A stretch of DNA of 20,214 nt from Dissophora ornata (GCA_025201705.1 MU617177.1:1-20214); one strand, 5' to 3'; counted from the first letter of the stretch, positions 1 to 10,600 are shown. Notes: generated by a model from the letters alone, not told the origin. A program made the numbers and translations.

Positions 1-15
1 TTTTTTGGTCAAGAA

Positions 16-156
16 TTAATGTTGCCCAAGAGCAGCGTGTCGAATATGCACAAAATAGTGCAAGGTATCAGTCAGTTTGCCAAAGCAGGCCGGGGTATCC
101 CTCATAGAAGGCGACAATGGACACAGAACAAAAATTCCGATGACTTGAGCGTCCAT
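16..156 (-). CDS. Possible first exon or small ORF of a left-edge gene
   Basis: A 46-codon open frame begins with ATG at 156 in a good context (A at -3, G at +4) and ends with TAA at 18-16. It reads MDAQVIGIFVLCPLSPS and continues without any recognised motif. A TATAAA element lies about 170 nt upstream on the same strand. The frame may be a true small ORF, or it may be the start of an exon spliced before the stop to sequence beyond the left edge. No convincing donor was found, so neither reading is settled. The product is not recognised. Confidence 0.2.
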   Translation of the reverse strand: MDAQVIGIFVLCPLSPSMRDTPACFGKLTDTLHYFVHIRHAALGQH

Positions 157-324
157 GGTTTTAAAGATGTTTTCGAGAGTATGACCTGGTGTGTTTAGTG
201 GAAGTTGAGGACGATGGAGAAAGTGGGGGAAAGTTGAGGCGTGAACGAAGCGAAAAGCGATCAGGAAAAGACCGAGTACAGGAGATACGCGTCTCTGATA
301 ATATGAACATGCTAACTCGCGTCC

Positions 325-330
325 TTTATA
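325..330 (-). promoter_or_regulatory. TATA-like box for the left-edge gene
   Basis: TATAAA read on the minus strand, within CATATAAAGG, about 170 nt upstream of the ATG at 156. The stretch from 157 to 525 otherwise has no supported gene and lies between the left-edge frame and the 3' end of the membrane-protein gene, as expected for a promoter in a head-to-tail pair. Confidence 0.3.
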
Positions 331-510
331 TGCAGTCTGTGGACAAACAAAGAGCTACACAATGGAGTACATGAATACCTGTAGGGGCCATATAAACAGA
401 GGGTCAGAGGGCCCAAAAAATCGAACTATGCTCAATTCTCGACTTCTATGTGCTACATGGCAATCAGCCTTCCATGCATTTTAGGTTCGCCCTTTCTGAC
501 CTCAATTATT

Positions 511-516
511 TTTATT
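511..516 (-). terminator. Polyadenylation signal of the membrane-protein gene
   Basis: AATAAA on the minus strand starts 10 nt past the TAG stop at 526-528, inside an AT-rich stretch. The position and sequence fit a fungal poly(A) signal. The very short distance from the stop would imply a short 3' UTR. Confidence 0.4.
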
Positions 517-525
517 ATTGATTTC

Positions 526-2625
526 CTAAAAGTCGCCAACATATGGAGATCTGGGCGACATCAGTGGCGAATCCCCTGTAGCTTCGCTCTTTGGTGTGCC
601 CAGTGAACTCGGTCCTGTTGAGCCAGTGCCTGTCCCATTGCCGCTCGCGTTCATGCTCTGAAGACCACTCTTCAACGTCACAATCGACAGCTTTGATGTC
701 TTGCGTTTAATCTTCAAGAGCTTCTTGTTCGTCCGAGCCTGAACTACAGATTGTTGTGCTTGTCCAGTTGGACTCTGTCGAGCCTGGTCTACGCTATCAC
801 TGCTCGCGAATGACTTCGAAGACTCTGTTGGGTATCCTATTGCTGGTATACCGAACGTTGCTGTCGCTGGAAAGTAGGATCCTGAGACATTTGGTAGGGA
901 TGAAGACAAAACAGGGTTCTGGACAGGGGGTAGCGTGATATTTCTTGGTCGTCCTGGGGTCGAAGGTGTAGATGTCCGCGATGGCGGACTTTTTGTTGCC
1001 GATGTTTCCTGGCCCGACGGTTCATTTTGAGGTACGACGTCAGACCCAGGTCCAGTGACCATGATCCTCCGTGAGGACCCAGTAGTTAAAGGTGATGCTG
1101 GCTCTGAGATATGTGGTGAAGGGGAAGGCACAGGTGTAGCCGATCCTGACGCAGTGTTACTTTTGAGAGAGAGCTTCCGGTATTGCTTTTGCTCAATGCG
1201 AGCGGCCATGTTCACATAGCTGGGCAAGTACTCGCGGTGACTCGAGTCAAACACGTAGCAGGTGGGTCCTGGTGAGACATCGACATAGCGCGGGGACGAA
1301 CTATTGGATGGGATATTCTCCTCGAAGTTTGCCACATCGTCGAGCTCCTGGTCAGATGCAACATCCTGTAATGGTTGCGATATTTCTTGCGGCAGCGTAG
1401 CGGACCTTATTATCAAGGTAGGAGGAATAGGCCTAGAACAATCTGTACGCTGGTGCTCTGGAGTGATACTGCGCTGCGCTTGCCCTGACTGCTCCTGCAT
1501 CGTCTCCTTCGGCAGTGTCGATGAATCTAGAGACTTTCTACACTTTAGTTGAGAATGCGGGTGAGGTGAAGGCATTTGCGCGGTCGCTTCCAATGGCCAG
1601 GTACTGTGGTAGACTGTATCATTGCTGCTGTGATCCACTCCATACGATGTCATCCGTGCATTGTGTATTCCCTCTGGGGACGTTACTTGACCCTGAACAG
1701 GCGGTCTTTGCATGTCCGACCAAAGATGTTCAGGAATATCGTCGACAGGTTCAGTTGCAGCCGCACCTTCAGTTAACGAACTATCGAAAAAGTTTGGCTG
1801 CACCAAGAGTGAAATCGGGTCTTGCACGTGTCCTCTCGGGTCATATTTGGTCCTTGGTTCCAGCCAACCCACTTCTCGCTTCCGCTGGTCCAGCGTGTCG
1901 TAGTAATCTTCATCCAGCACAAAGTTTCTATGACCTTCGCGTTCGCTGCGATCGAGGGTGTCATCTGCGACATAGTAATCCGATGCATCATCCGGATGGA
2001 CCTGGCCTCCTCGGAACTGCCTCGAGCTGTTGCGATGGGGGTCGTACTGACCGCCGGATCCACACCATCCAAATATCAACCAAAAGTCACACACCCATAG
2101 GAAAAAACCGACAACTCCCATTACAGCGCAGGCCTTATCCATGTCTTCGTAGGTATTCTCGCACAACTCGTCGGGACCATACTGCTGCCCACTGTTGTAC
2201 GGGGGGTAATCGCCTAAGGCAATAACGTGGCTGTCGTTGAAGCCTCCGAGTTGTCCCAATTCGCCTCCAGTCAAGAGCGATGCGGCATCCTGGCCGTCAA
2301 TGAAACTCTGGCACGGGTATCCCTTATCGCTGTAAATGAATGCTACAATTGCACACGCAAGAAGCAGCGCACCAACTACAAAACAGCAAAATCCATGCAG
2401 ATAAATCCATCTGTGATTTTCGGGCTGTCTGCGGTGATTGAGGATTGTCCAGACGGCGTAGATGAACGCCACGGCTCCAGAGATGCAGGAGGCAAGAGGT
2501 TCGTTGGCGAAGTTGGAGTGGTTCTGGGTTCTGTAATGGAGGAGGAACGCAGCCGTGGTGACGATCGAGATCGAGACAGCCAGCTGGAAAAAGCGAACAA
2601 TGTTGTGTGTTACACTGGAGGACAT
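526..2625 (-). CDS. Four-helix (MARVEL-like) membrane protein with long cytosolic tail
   Basis: This is one uninterrupted 699-codon frame starting at ATG 2625. The N-terminal part has four hydrophobic segments at about residues 12-30, 45-63, 74-98 and 165-187. A polar loop at 99-164 between helices 3 and 4 carries Cys105 and Cys155, which could form a disulphide. This layout (short N terminus, four helices, one long loop) matches MARVEL/SUR7-type fungal plasma-membrane proteins, but no diagnostic motif was found, so the family is inferred. Residues about 190-699 are hydrophilic, rich in Ser, Pro, Thr and Gln, and probably disordered. A Lys/Arg-rich patch with the motif KKLLKIKRKTSK lies near residue 640. 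The tail is over twice as long as the membrane domain. The gene is divergent from the GTPase gene. A likely role is at the cell cortex, but function is unknown. Confidence 0.8.
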   Translation of the reverse strand: MSSSVTHNIVRFFQLAVSISIVTTAAFLLHYRTQNHSNFANEPLASCISGAVAFIYAVWTILNHRRQPENHRWIYLHGFCCFVVGALLLACAIVAFIYSDKGYPCQSFIDGQDAASLLTGGELGQLGGFNDSHVIALGDYPPYNSGQQYGPDELCENTYEDMDKACAVMGVVGFFLWVCDFWLIFGWCGSGGQYDPHRNSSRQFRGGQVHPDDASDYYVADDTLDRSEREGHRNFVLDEDYYDTLDQRKREVGWLEPRTKYDPRGHVQDPISLLVQPNFFDSSLTEGAAATEPVDDIPEHLWSDMQRPPVQGQVTSPEGIHNARMTSYGVDHSSNDTVYHSTWPLEATAQMPSPHPHSQLKCRKSLDSSTLPKETMQEQSGQAQRSITPEHQRTDCSRPIPPTLIIRSATLPQEISQPLQDVASDQELDDVANFEENIPSNSSSPRYVDVSPGPTCYVFDSSHREYLPSYVNMAARIEQKQYRKLSLKSNTASGSATPVPSPSPHISEPASPLTTGSSRRIMVTGPGSDVVPQNEPSGQETSATKSPPSRTSTPSTPGRPRNITLPPVQNPVLSSSLPNVSGSYFPATATFGIPAIGYPTESSKSFASSDSVDQARQSPTGQAQQSVVQARTNKKLLKIKRKTSKLSIVTLKSGLQSMNASGNGTGTGSTGPSSLGTPKSEATGDSPLMSPRSPYVGDF

Positions 2626-2748
2626 CTTTGATAGCAGGGTTTGGTGGATTGTTCGGTGTAATGATTAGAGCCGTGCAACGGAGAAATACGCTCTTCTCAA
2701 CAGTGGTTCGGCAGTGATTACGGTGGGTATAGCGACAAACGTGTGTGG

Positions 2749-2754
2749 TATATA
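2749..2754 (-). promoter_or_regulatory. TATA-like element upstream of the membrane-protein gene
   Basis: TATATA within CCCCATATATACC on the minus strand, about 125 nt upstream of the ATG at 2625. Spacing is reasonable for a fungal promoter, but there is no transcript evidence. Confidence 0.3.
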
Positions 2755-3711
2755 TGGGGGTGCGAACGATAGAGAGAAAAAAGGGATTCTTGCACTCTGT
2801 CATGGTCAACGTGCACATCGATCGACGATATCACAGGGTGCCAAGACGTGTCGAAACAGACAACGAGAATCTAACACAGTTCAAAGCGATCAGAGAAAAC
2901 ATGACGCAGCGACATCACTGCGACTCGCCCGGTTTCATTCACGCCCAGCGTTTCTTGAAGACCGCTCGTTTTGGGTCATTCCAACGCAGGCGTATGGTTT
3001 GTGCATGTTGACTGGCTGTTATCAGGGGTATGGGTGACTAGGGTTGCGGCGAGCTCGCTACGATACTTTTAATTGCATAGACCGCTATACACTATGCCAA
3101 CCGCCCGAGCCCATCAATGAACCTCTAGTCTGGTCGTTTTCTTGTCGAATTTTAAAGTATAGTTTGTTGGCAGAATCTAACACAGTAGATGTCTTAGCGT
3201 GCCTGGAAAGAAAGGATAGAACGCGTGGAGCATGGGCATATGTTGTTCGTATTGAATGGGCGGTCTTCTGCACCGGACCTCCCGCCAAAAGGAATGAAAA
3301 CATCTCTCTAACAGTGTCCAGCTCTGGTGAAATGTTAACTCAACAGAGTGGATATTTCGAGGAGAAAGGTCCAACGGACCAGCTCTCTTCAATGCCGATT
3401 GCATCGCGGAGATGCCGTCTGGGAGACACCAGCAGCATAGTAAGGGGCGATTGTTATTGAAGAAAAAGCGGCGTCAGAGGCGGTTGTGGTATGAGGCAAA
3501 AGGAAAAAAAGCAGGGATGTCGATTAAGAAACGTAAAGGAGTACGAGGCGAAAAAAAGGGATAACGCCTCACATCGTGTACTAGTAAGCAGACTTCATAA
3601 TCTACAGTCATCATTCATGCAAAAGAAATGAGGGTGAAGGACGACACACAAAGGGGCAGAGAAAAAGGGTAGTGTTCCTGGCCCAGGACCTTCTGTCTGG
3701 GCGAAGTTGCT

Positions 3712-3741
3712 GGGGGGAAAGGAGAGGAGGGGGAGGGGGGG
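3712..3741 (+). other. G-rich tract, possible G-quadruplex
   Basis: Runs of 6, 5 and 7 guanines lie at 3712-3717, 3729-3733 and 3735-3741. The seven-base run can supply two G3 tracts, so four stacks are possible. It sits about 510 nt upstream of the GTPase start codon, in the shared promoter region. Confidence 0.35.
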
Positions 3742-4250
3742 ACATTCAAAGGCCCCTCTCAACCCCGTTTCTCTAAAATCCTCTTCTTCATTTCTTTCTT
3801 CCTCCATCCTGCATTGATCCACTCTTCCCATCCCCTTTCTTCAAACCGCGCGCTACACCGACTAACTAGCCGGGCTTCCTACTTCCCTCTCTGAATCCGT
3901 TGTCTTACTCTTTGTCTAGCGGTTTATTTTTGTTCCGTGTAGACGCATTCTGGCGCACATTTCCATTCACAAAGACGTTCAGACACCACGTCAATCCATC
4001 CAGGTACAGTTTCTGGACTCTCTGACTCGCGATATTCGTAAGCTGAGACGCCTCTCACTCTCGATCCGCGGCTCACACTACTTACATATCATCCATCCCC
4101 CCCATCCAGTTCTCTCGTCCCTAATGCATTCTCATCCCTATTTCACCAACAAACATTACCATCATATTTCGCAAAAGGGATATTCTGCTGCAGACTATCG
4201 TCAGCTTGGAAGAGTATACGGCTCTAATTAATCAGCGCAAGCAACAAGAA

Positions 4251-6569
4251 ATGAACCAAGCCAACCTTATCGATGCCACATCACCGTGTGCACCACCTCA
4301 TCCCAGGCGTCAAAATGAGCAGAATCGCTCCCATAAATTTATGAAAAGCGACAACGTGGCGGTTGCCTGTGAGAATGACTTGGCAAAACTCAAAATGCTG
4401 CAGCTGAATCAAACTGATATCAAGCGAAATGTCCGAGAGGAAGAAGACGTTCGAGTGAAGAGCGAAAATGCGCCGATGCAAGAGAAAAGCCTTGGAGAGT
4501 TTCTGCGCAATAAGAAGATTCTCGACGTTGCGATCCAGGAGGCGTTGCCAGATCGGTTGAGCACCATAAACAGCTGCACCAACAGCTGCACGGGTGTGAA
4601 TATAAGCGGTGATGCAGGTCGCGGAAATGAGCCCAGAATTTATCCACAGCGATTTGTGGAGAGGCAGGGAGAGAAGGGCGACGTGATTTACAGTCAAGCG
4701 AATGGTAGGAACGACAAGGAGACAGCGCGCCAAATGAGCAAAAAATACATTGGTCATCCAGATGCTCGCGAACATCGAAATCTGTTACAGGAGAAGGAAC
4801 AGCAATCGGGTAGGCAGATCTCGTCCAGCATTGCCAGTCGAGGGGCTAAGGATTATCTCAGCGGAGTCTGGACCAAGATCAAGCGATCGGGCTTCCCGTT
4901 ATTGTCGTCTTTGCTCTCAAGCAAAGGGCAACATGCAGAACCGGCAATATCTGCAGAGCAACACACGTTAGACACCTCAAACACTCGCACAAGAAGCAAG
5001 CACGCTAGAAGCAGAGGTCTCAGGATTGGGGAGGGGCTCAAATTTGCCCGTGATGCAGAGAGAACCAAAGACATCGTTGGATCTCCTTCCCAGTCTCCCA
5101 ATGGCATCTCTATTTCTTCTTATACCTCCAACCCTCTTCTTCGTCCTTCTCCTCCACGCCGTCAATTTAAAAAAGAACCAGAACATTACCCCAGCACACC
5201 CAGCACACCCAGCACACCCAACGACGACATCGACTCTGAAACCGAAATAGGTGCGCAACTAGCCGAGCTATCAACTGCAATCGATCGCCGGCAGACACAT
5301 CTCCAAAACCGACATACCTACAACACATTCGGCACAGCCGAGAGCAATCGACTAGGCACCGGCAACAGCCATCGTAACAGCAAGGGATTTCTCTTGAATC
5401 AGGAAGCCACTAGAACTTGGCGTGGTCTGTTCGCCTCTGTTCGCCAACTATCACATTCTACTTCCACAACTGGCTCCTCAGTACACTCTTCCTCCTCCTT
5501 GTCAACCAGCATCTCCTCAACCAGAGGGAAGATTCGCTGGAACAAGCGACGCGCCAGAAGAATCCGTAAATCCGTTTTGGCACCTCCTCTTACCCAAAGC
5601 GAACTCAAGGAGAAGCAAATCATAAAGAGTAAGATGTCACGCAGGCTGTCCATTGTCGTAGTTGGTGATGGTGCAGTAGGCAAATCAGCTCTGGCTCTAC
5701 GATTCCTTCGAGACCAGTAAGTACCATCGCATCACGTAAAATGGCTTTGCAAAATGAGATTGCCTTTCGAAGACAGTGCTGAGTTAAGATGTGTACTTCT
5801 CCGCTGTAGATTCCACGACGAATACGATCCAACGATCGAGGACTCTTACTGCAAGCACATCGAGATTGACGGACAAGATTATACGATAGATATCCATGAC
5901 ACAGCTGGTCAGCATGAATATCGAGGTCATTGGAACGACCACTTTCTGAGGTGAGTGAAGGGAGCGATTGAAATCGACCGGCGAGAAAAAAAAATTGGCA
6001 TGCTAACAACGCATTAATGTTCTTTTGATGACATAGATCTGGGGACGGATTCATTTGCGTCTACTCCATCGCATCCATGGGTTCCTTCAACGAACTAAGT
6101 GGCCTCCGCGACCAAATCTGGCGCGCCAAGGAGAGCTCACATGTCCCCATGATCATGGTCGGCAACAAATGGGATCTTGCAGAGCAAGGCGAACGTGAAG
6201 TCCAAACAGAGGTCGGAGCACATTTTGCAGAAATGTCAAGCGCCCTTTTTGTTGAAGCAAGGTAATACCAGCGTGAAAAGTTAATATTATGTCGAATGGT
6301 CGATAGAAATCTAATGCGCCTGTTTTGCTGCATACAGTGCAAAAACAGGTTTGAATATCAACGACATGTTTGTCGCGCTTGTACGAGATATCGTACGAGC
6401 GAAACAAAGAGCAGGAAAAGCGACCCCTGATAGTGCTTCGTACACGTCCGAAAAGTCGAAAAAACCTTCGATAAAAGGATACTCGAGAAACGCAACCCCT
6501 CCCTCGCCAAAAGGAGTGCAACGCGACAAGGATGTAAAAAAAAGCTACCGCTGTTGCACCATACAGTAA
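4251..6569 (+). CDS. Ras-type small GTPase with 461-residue N-terminal extension
   Basis: Exons are 4251-5716, 5810-5950, 6037-6261 and 6338-6569, giving 687 aa. Introns are 93, 86 and 76 nt, all GT-AG. The GTPase core starts at Met462 (ATG 5634), and core numbering runs one ahead of H-Ras. It has the P-loop GDGAVGKS with Lys17, switch [12 protein letters not shown] with Thr36, switch II DTAGQ with Gln62, the guanine motif NKWD at 118-121 and SAK at 150-152. The tail is basic and ends in CCTIQ, a CAAX box on Cys223 expected to be farnesylated, with a neighbouring Cys that could be palmitoylated. All residues for GTP binding and hydrolysis are present, so it should be an active, membrane-anchored switch. 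Residues 1-461 are polar, charged and low in complexity, with no known domain. ATG 4251 is the first in frame (A at -3). Initiation at 5634 would give an ordinary 226-aa Ras. Confidence 0.88.
5193..5219 (+). repeat. Three in-frame Ser-Thr-Pro repeats
   Basis: The 9-bp unit AGCACACCC occurs three times in tandem without change, encoding (STP)3 at residues 315-323 of the extended GTPase. The unit is in frame with the GTPase, which supports translation of the extension. Each unit is a potential proline-directed phosphorylation site. Confidence 0.85.
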
Positions 6570-7611
6570 CGTAGTAAAGAAAAGGAAAAGGAAGATATGA
6601 TAATTGTAAATATAATCAACATATCTTTGGCATCTACAACATCTTTGTCATGTTGAGTTGGAGGACTAAAAATAAGTCATTGTTGATCACCACACGACGC
6701 ACCGCGTCCAGCGCATCTTGCCACTAAATCAGAGTGTAGAGTGAAGCTTTGTTTCCCACACTCATAAGGTTACATCAGCACGATGTGGTGACATTCCGCA
6801 ATTAGCACGTTGCAACAGTCTTGGGGGAATATTCCATCGAGGTGGCACACGCCCAGAGGCAAGACCTAACGTCGACTCGACATGGCCGAATATATTCTTG
6901 GCTGTTATTCTAAAGGGCTATCTGCTGCATACAAGCAAAAGTGAAGAGTCGGTGCGGCAACGGCGATTTAGATGAGATGCCCTCTCCCGCGAACTGCCGG
7001 TATGCACAAGGTGTGACTGACACGAGGCTTTTGAGAGAGAGTAGACCCATTTGACTGGTCGCATGTTTGTGTAACGCGTGTGGCTATGACAAAAGCGACT
7101 TCCGGAGCAAAAAAAAAAAACCACTGCAGCGACTGCAGGACTGCAGATCTGTCCAGGCGTGCATTATTGCTGCTCTCTGCCCCCCCTCACTACCTCACAA
7201 CAGTACCTCCATCCTTGTCCCTGACTCGTCAGTAATAGAGCGCAAGGGGTGGTTGTTATCTGTCCAATGCAATTTCTCGGATCTTGTCCATGAGTGGCCG
7301 ACATGGGGTTGCACAAACGAAGCGACTACTCGAAAATGAAGTGCCCTCTCATGCCAAGCTAAAGCGAGAGAGCTATTGTTGTTGCTTTTGTCATGGGTGG
7401 CCTTTTCTTTCGCTGCTTCATTTTCTACACCTTTTCTTCCTCTTCTCCACACACCGCTACGTTTTTTTTTTATTTCATCTCCTCCCCTCCATACTCTTGT
7501 CTATCATCCTCCTGTAGCAGCACGACATAATACGACGTAATACGACATACATTATCTTGCTTCTCCGCAGTACTATCGACTTCATCTCCGCACTGTGTTG
7601 CTGTGCTGCCA
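6570..7611. other. Intergenic region between the GTPase and LRR genes
   Basis: About 1 kb in a head-to-tail pair. No canonical AATAAA follows the GTPase stop. The first part is AT-rich, with GACTGCAG-type repeats at about 7122-7147. A CT-rich stretch at about 7380-7510 looks like the LRR promoter or leader. Three near-identical 10-mers of the form ACGACRTAAT lie at about 7521-7550. CTTCTCCGCAG ending at 7570 could be a leader-intron acceptor. No open frame here has coding support. Confidence 0.5.
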
Positions 7612-10600
7612 ATGCCCCCACCAAAGCGATATGTACAGCAGATTCGACTCGGTGACGTCGTGAAGAAGGTGCTCGCGAAGGAGAGGAACGGCCAGGTGTT
7701 TGTGCTCCTGGACGACGTCCGGGACATCTTCGAGGATGCAAAGCGACTCGAGTACGATGGCATTGGTGTGCCTTTCATGACTGACGAGAATGATGTCAGG
7801 TAATCTACCGAGCAATGCTAATGACACGAATGAGAATCAGGTCCCAGCTGCTCCACAGCCAATATGTGGAGAACAGCCTCCACAGAAACACACTCTGACC
7901 CGTTTTAATGTTGAGATTCAACTCAAACGAAGCAACGAAACTAAAGTCTTTTTCGTGATAGAATTACACCTCCTCGAGTCGAATACCACGAAGACTGTGT
8001 CCTGGACGTGGTCGTTGGACCTTCTTCTGACGACAAACCCGCTCCTAGCGAACCTATCGCAATCCCCTCACGTTCACCGCAATCAACTGCGCCAACCACC
8101 CCCGCTTCTTCCTTTACAAGCAGTATCATCTCGCCAGGGTCCACTTCCCCAATTTCCGTGGCACCGCTTTCTATTGTTCGCTCGACCTTGACCACCGCCT
8201 TGACTTCGGTCCCTGAAGATGCCGATGAAGTTACGAACATGGAGAGCCCAAGAGATATCGGTAGTCAATCTGCAACACCAGATGCGCACACACGGACAGC
8301 TTCGGCTACGTCATCGAACTCGGCCTCGTTAGGCACAGAGCAGGAGTCAACTTCAGAGCCAGTAACGAAGTACGGCTCTATTCCTAGAAGCGGATCGCTG
8401 GACTTGCTCATGTCTGGACCACTGATGTTCACCACAATTCAGACTGTTCATACGATGCCCATCGAGATATTCAGGGAGGAGGAGGAGAAAGAGAACCATA
8501 CCCATATAGAAGAACCGTCCGCGCCAACTGGTGAGGAGCAACAATGCGAGCATTACTGTGTCTTCATTCAACTACACATCTTTCAAAATTCTGCTTCTAA
8601 CAAACATATCATATATCATATATCACATAGCGGCGTCGTTGGAGTCACCGCCTCTGCCGCCTCTGCCAGCCTTTTCTAGTCCACAAGGGGATAACTACCA
8701 ATTCAACCAGCAGCAGCATCACTTACAGCAGCAGCAGCAGCAGCAGTATCAGCAGCATTACCAGCAACAGTACCAGCACCAATATCCACCACCGTACCAA
8801 CAGGCACACCAACACCTACAGCAACACCAACACCAACAGCAACATCAACACCAACAGCAACAGCATCAACAGCAGCAGCAACAGCAGCAGCAGCAACAGC
8901 AACAGCAGCAGCAGCAACAACAACAGCAGCAATACCACCAACGGTATCCGTTAGCCCCGCCTGTCACTATGGCAGGCTCGCCTCCTGTCCCTCCACGGCC
9001 ACAGAGCACCATGTTCTCATCTCCTGTACCCATTCACTCATTCCACCGACTCACCATCGCGCCTGGACCGCAGGCTCTAGATCCAGAAGGCAGGGCACTC
9101 TTGGTGTCGTCTCCAACAGCGTCCTCGTTTTCTAGCCAGCAATCTTTCGAACCATTCCATCATCAGCAAAGCCAACCTACTTTTCAACTTGACCGAGTTA
9201 ACACCATTAATCGAACTCAACCCGCTTTTCAGCTTGACCGAGTCAACACCATTCATCGAACTGCTCTGGAGAATGAGCCGGGACGTAATGGCGTGCAGCA
9301 GGAAAACGAAACAAAGGTCAAGGATCTGGAGATGAAGCTTCGTCGATCACAGGATCAGACGTTAGCATATGCCAAGAAGAACCATGCCCTGGCGCGAGAG
9401 TCGATGCAGATATCGGCCAAGATCATGAACAAGGCTACGCAAATCCAGAATAAGGTGCAGGCTGTTTTGACACAGAATCATGAGCTGCATGGGAATCCGG
9501 TTCCGCGTCTGTTCATTGTTTTGCCTGTGTTGATGATGGACCAAACGACAATGGCGTCTTCGAAGCCTGCATCCACAAGCGAGCAACGTAAATTCCGATT
9601 GCACTTCCTCTGTGAGTGTGGAGCCCATACACGGCCGCTGCAGAGTTCCGGATTGAACCATATTCACTTTGTGGAGCACGAAGGGTACGAAATCGAACAT
9701 CCGATTGAGTTCTTCGGGAAATACGGTGCGTTCATCCGTAGTCTTTCGCATCTGATCCGAACTGGCGTTCATTGCGGCCCCATCTTGATCCTACCACTCC
9801 TGTCGCAATCGCAACAGAATCAGCTGCTCCAGCAACAAGACTCCAATGGCGTCTATCGTACCAATGCTGTGGGGCAGGAGACATTGAAGAGCAAGATCCT
9901 AGACACGAGATTGGCAGAGGCGATTGACTACCTAGACTCATTGGATCCTACGCTAGATAGTGATGATTATGGCGGCAACGAGGATCTTGTGGAATATTTT
10001 GACGGGACGAGCATTCGTCAGCTCCAGGCTTACATCAAGATCCCATCGCAGGATATACCGTGTCTCGCAGGCTTCCATAGGATTGTGACGGGTCAAGGAT
10101 ATGCCAAATGGGTCTGTGAGGAGCATTATCGGTCGACGATCCATTTCCAAAACGAGCTCTTGTTCCAGCAGGAAATTTCCGGGCTTGGCGGATTTTATGA
10201 TCCAAAGACAGGTCGCGCCAAGGTTCAGTTGGGGACTGCTCAGGACGCGGCTCAGCTTTACAAGTTTATAAGCAAGGCACACAACTTGCAGGAACTAGAC
10301 GTGGGGCTAAAGTGGACGTTTACAGAGAGCGACCTCCAAAAGTTTGGCCAGGCTATTCTCGATTCCAAGATCAGAGTCTTGACCTTGGATGGGTGCAAGC
10401 TAAAGTCGGACTCTTCGTCGTCCGTGAAGCTAATGAACTTTGGCAAGAAGTACGAGCCACTGCTTCGTCTCATGTATGGATCAAAACTCGGGTCACTAAA
10501 GCTGGTCAATATCCCATCTATGCTACTCAAGGTCACAACAAAACCTCCAGCATCAACTCTGCAGGGTTATGGGCTGAAAGCACTGCATTTAGAAAATGTG

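Larger units (their letters stand above)
2626..4250. other. Divergent intergenic region of 1.6 kb
   Basis: This separates the minus-strand membrane-protein gene from the plus-strand GTPase gene and should hold both promoters. The longest open stretch (3044-3460, plus) starts at TTG, has no domain and is not called. From about 3740 to 4140 the plus strand is strongly pyrimidine-rich, typical of fungal promoter and leader DNA. A possible leader intron runs from a donor GTACAG near 4012 to an acceptor at CTGCTGCAG near 4191. The GTPase frame is open from 4125 but has no ATG before 4251, so an upstream coding exon cannot be excluded. Confidence 0.5.

Noticed and set aside
1515..2225. 236-codon plus-strand open frame inside the membrane-protein gene
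   Set aside because: It is antisense to a gene with clear transmembrane helices, starts at a non-ATG codon, and shows no domain or natural composition.
3044..3460. 138-codon plus-strand open frame in the divergent intergenic region
   Set aside because: It begins with TTG, has no recognisable motif, no splice partner and no poly(A) signal. Chance openness is the simpler reading.
8531..8630. N-terminal start of an independent LRR gene at 8531
   Set aside because: The segment is an intron with donor GTGAGG, branch point TTCTAAC and acceptor CACATAG. Splicing keeps the frame from the exon at 7962-8530.
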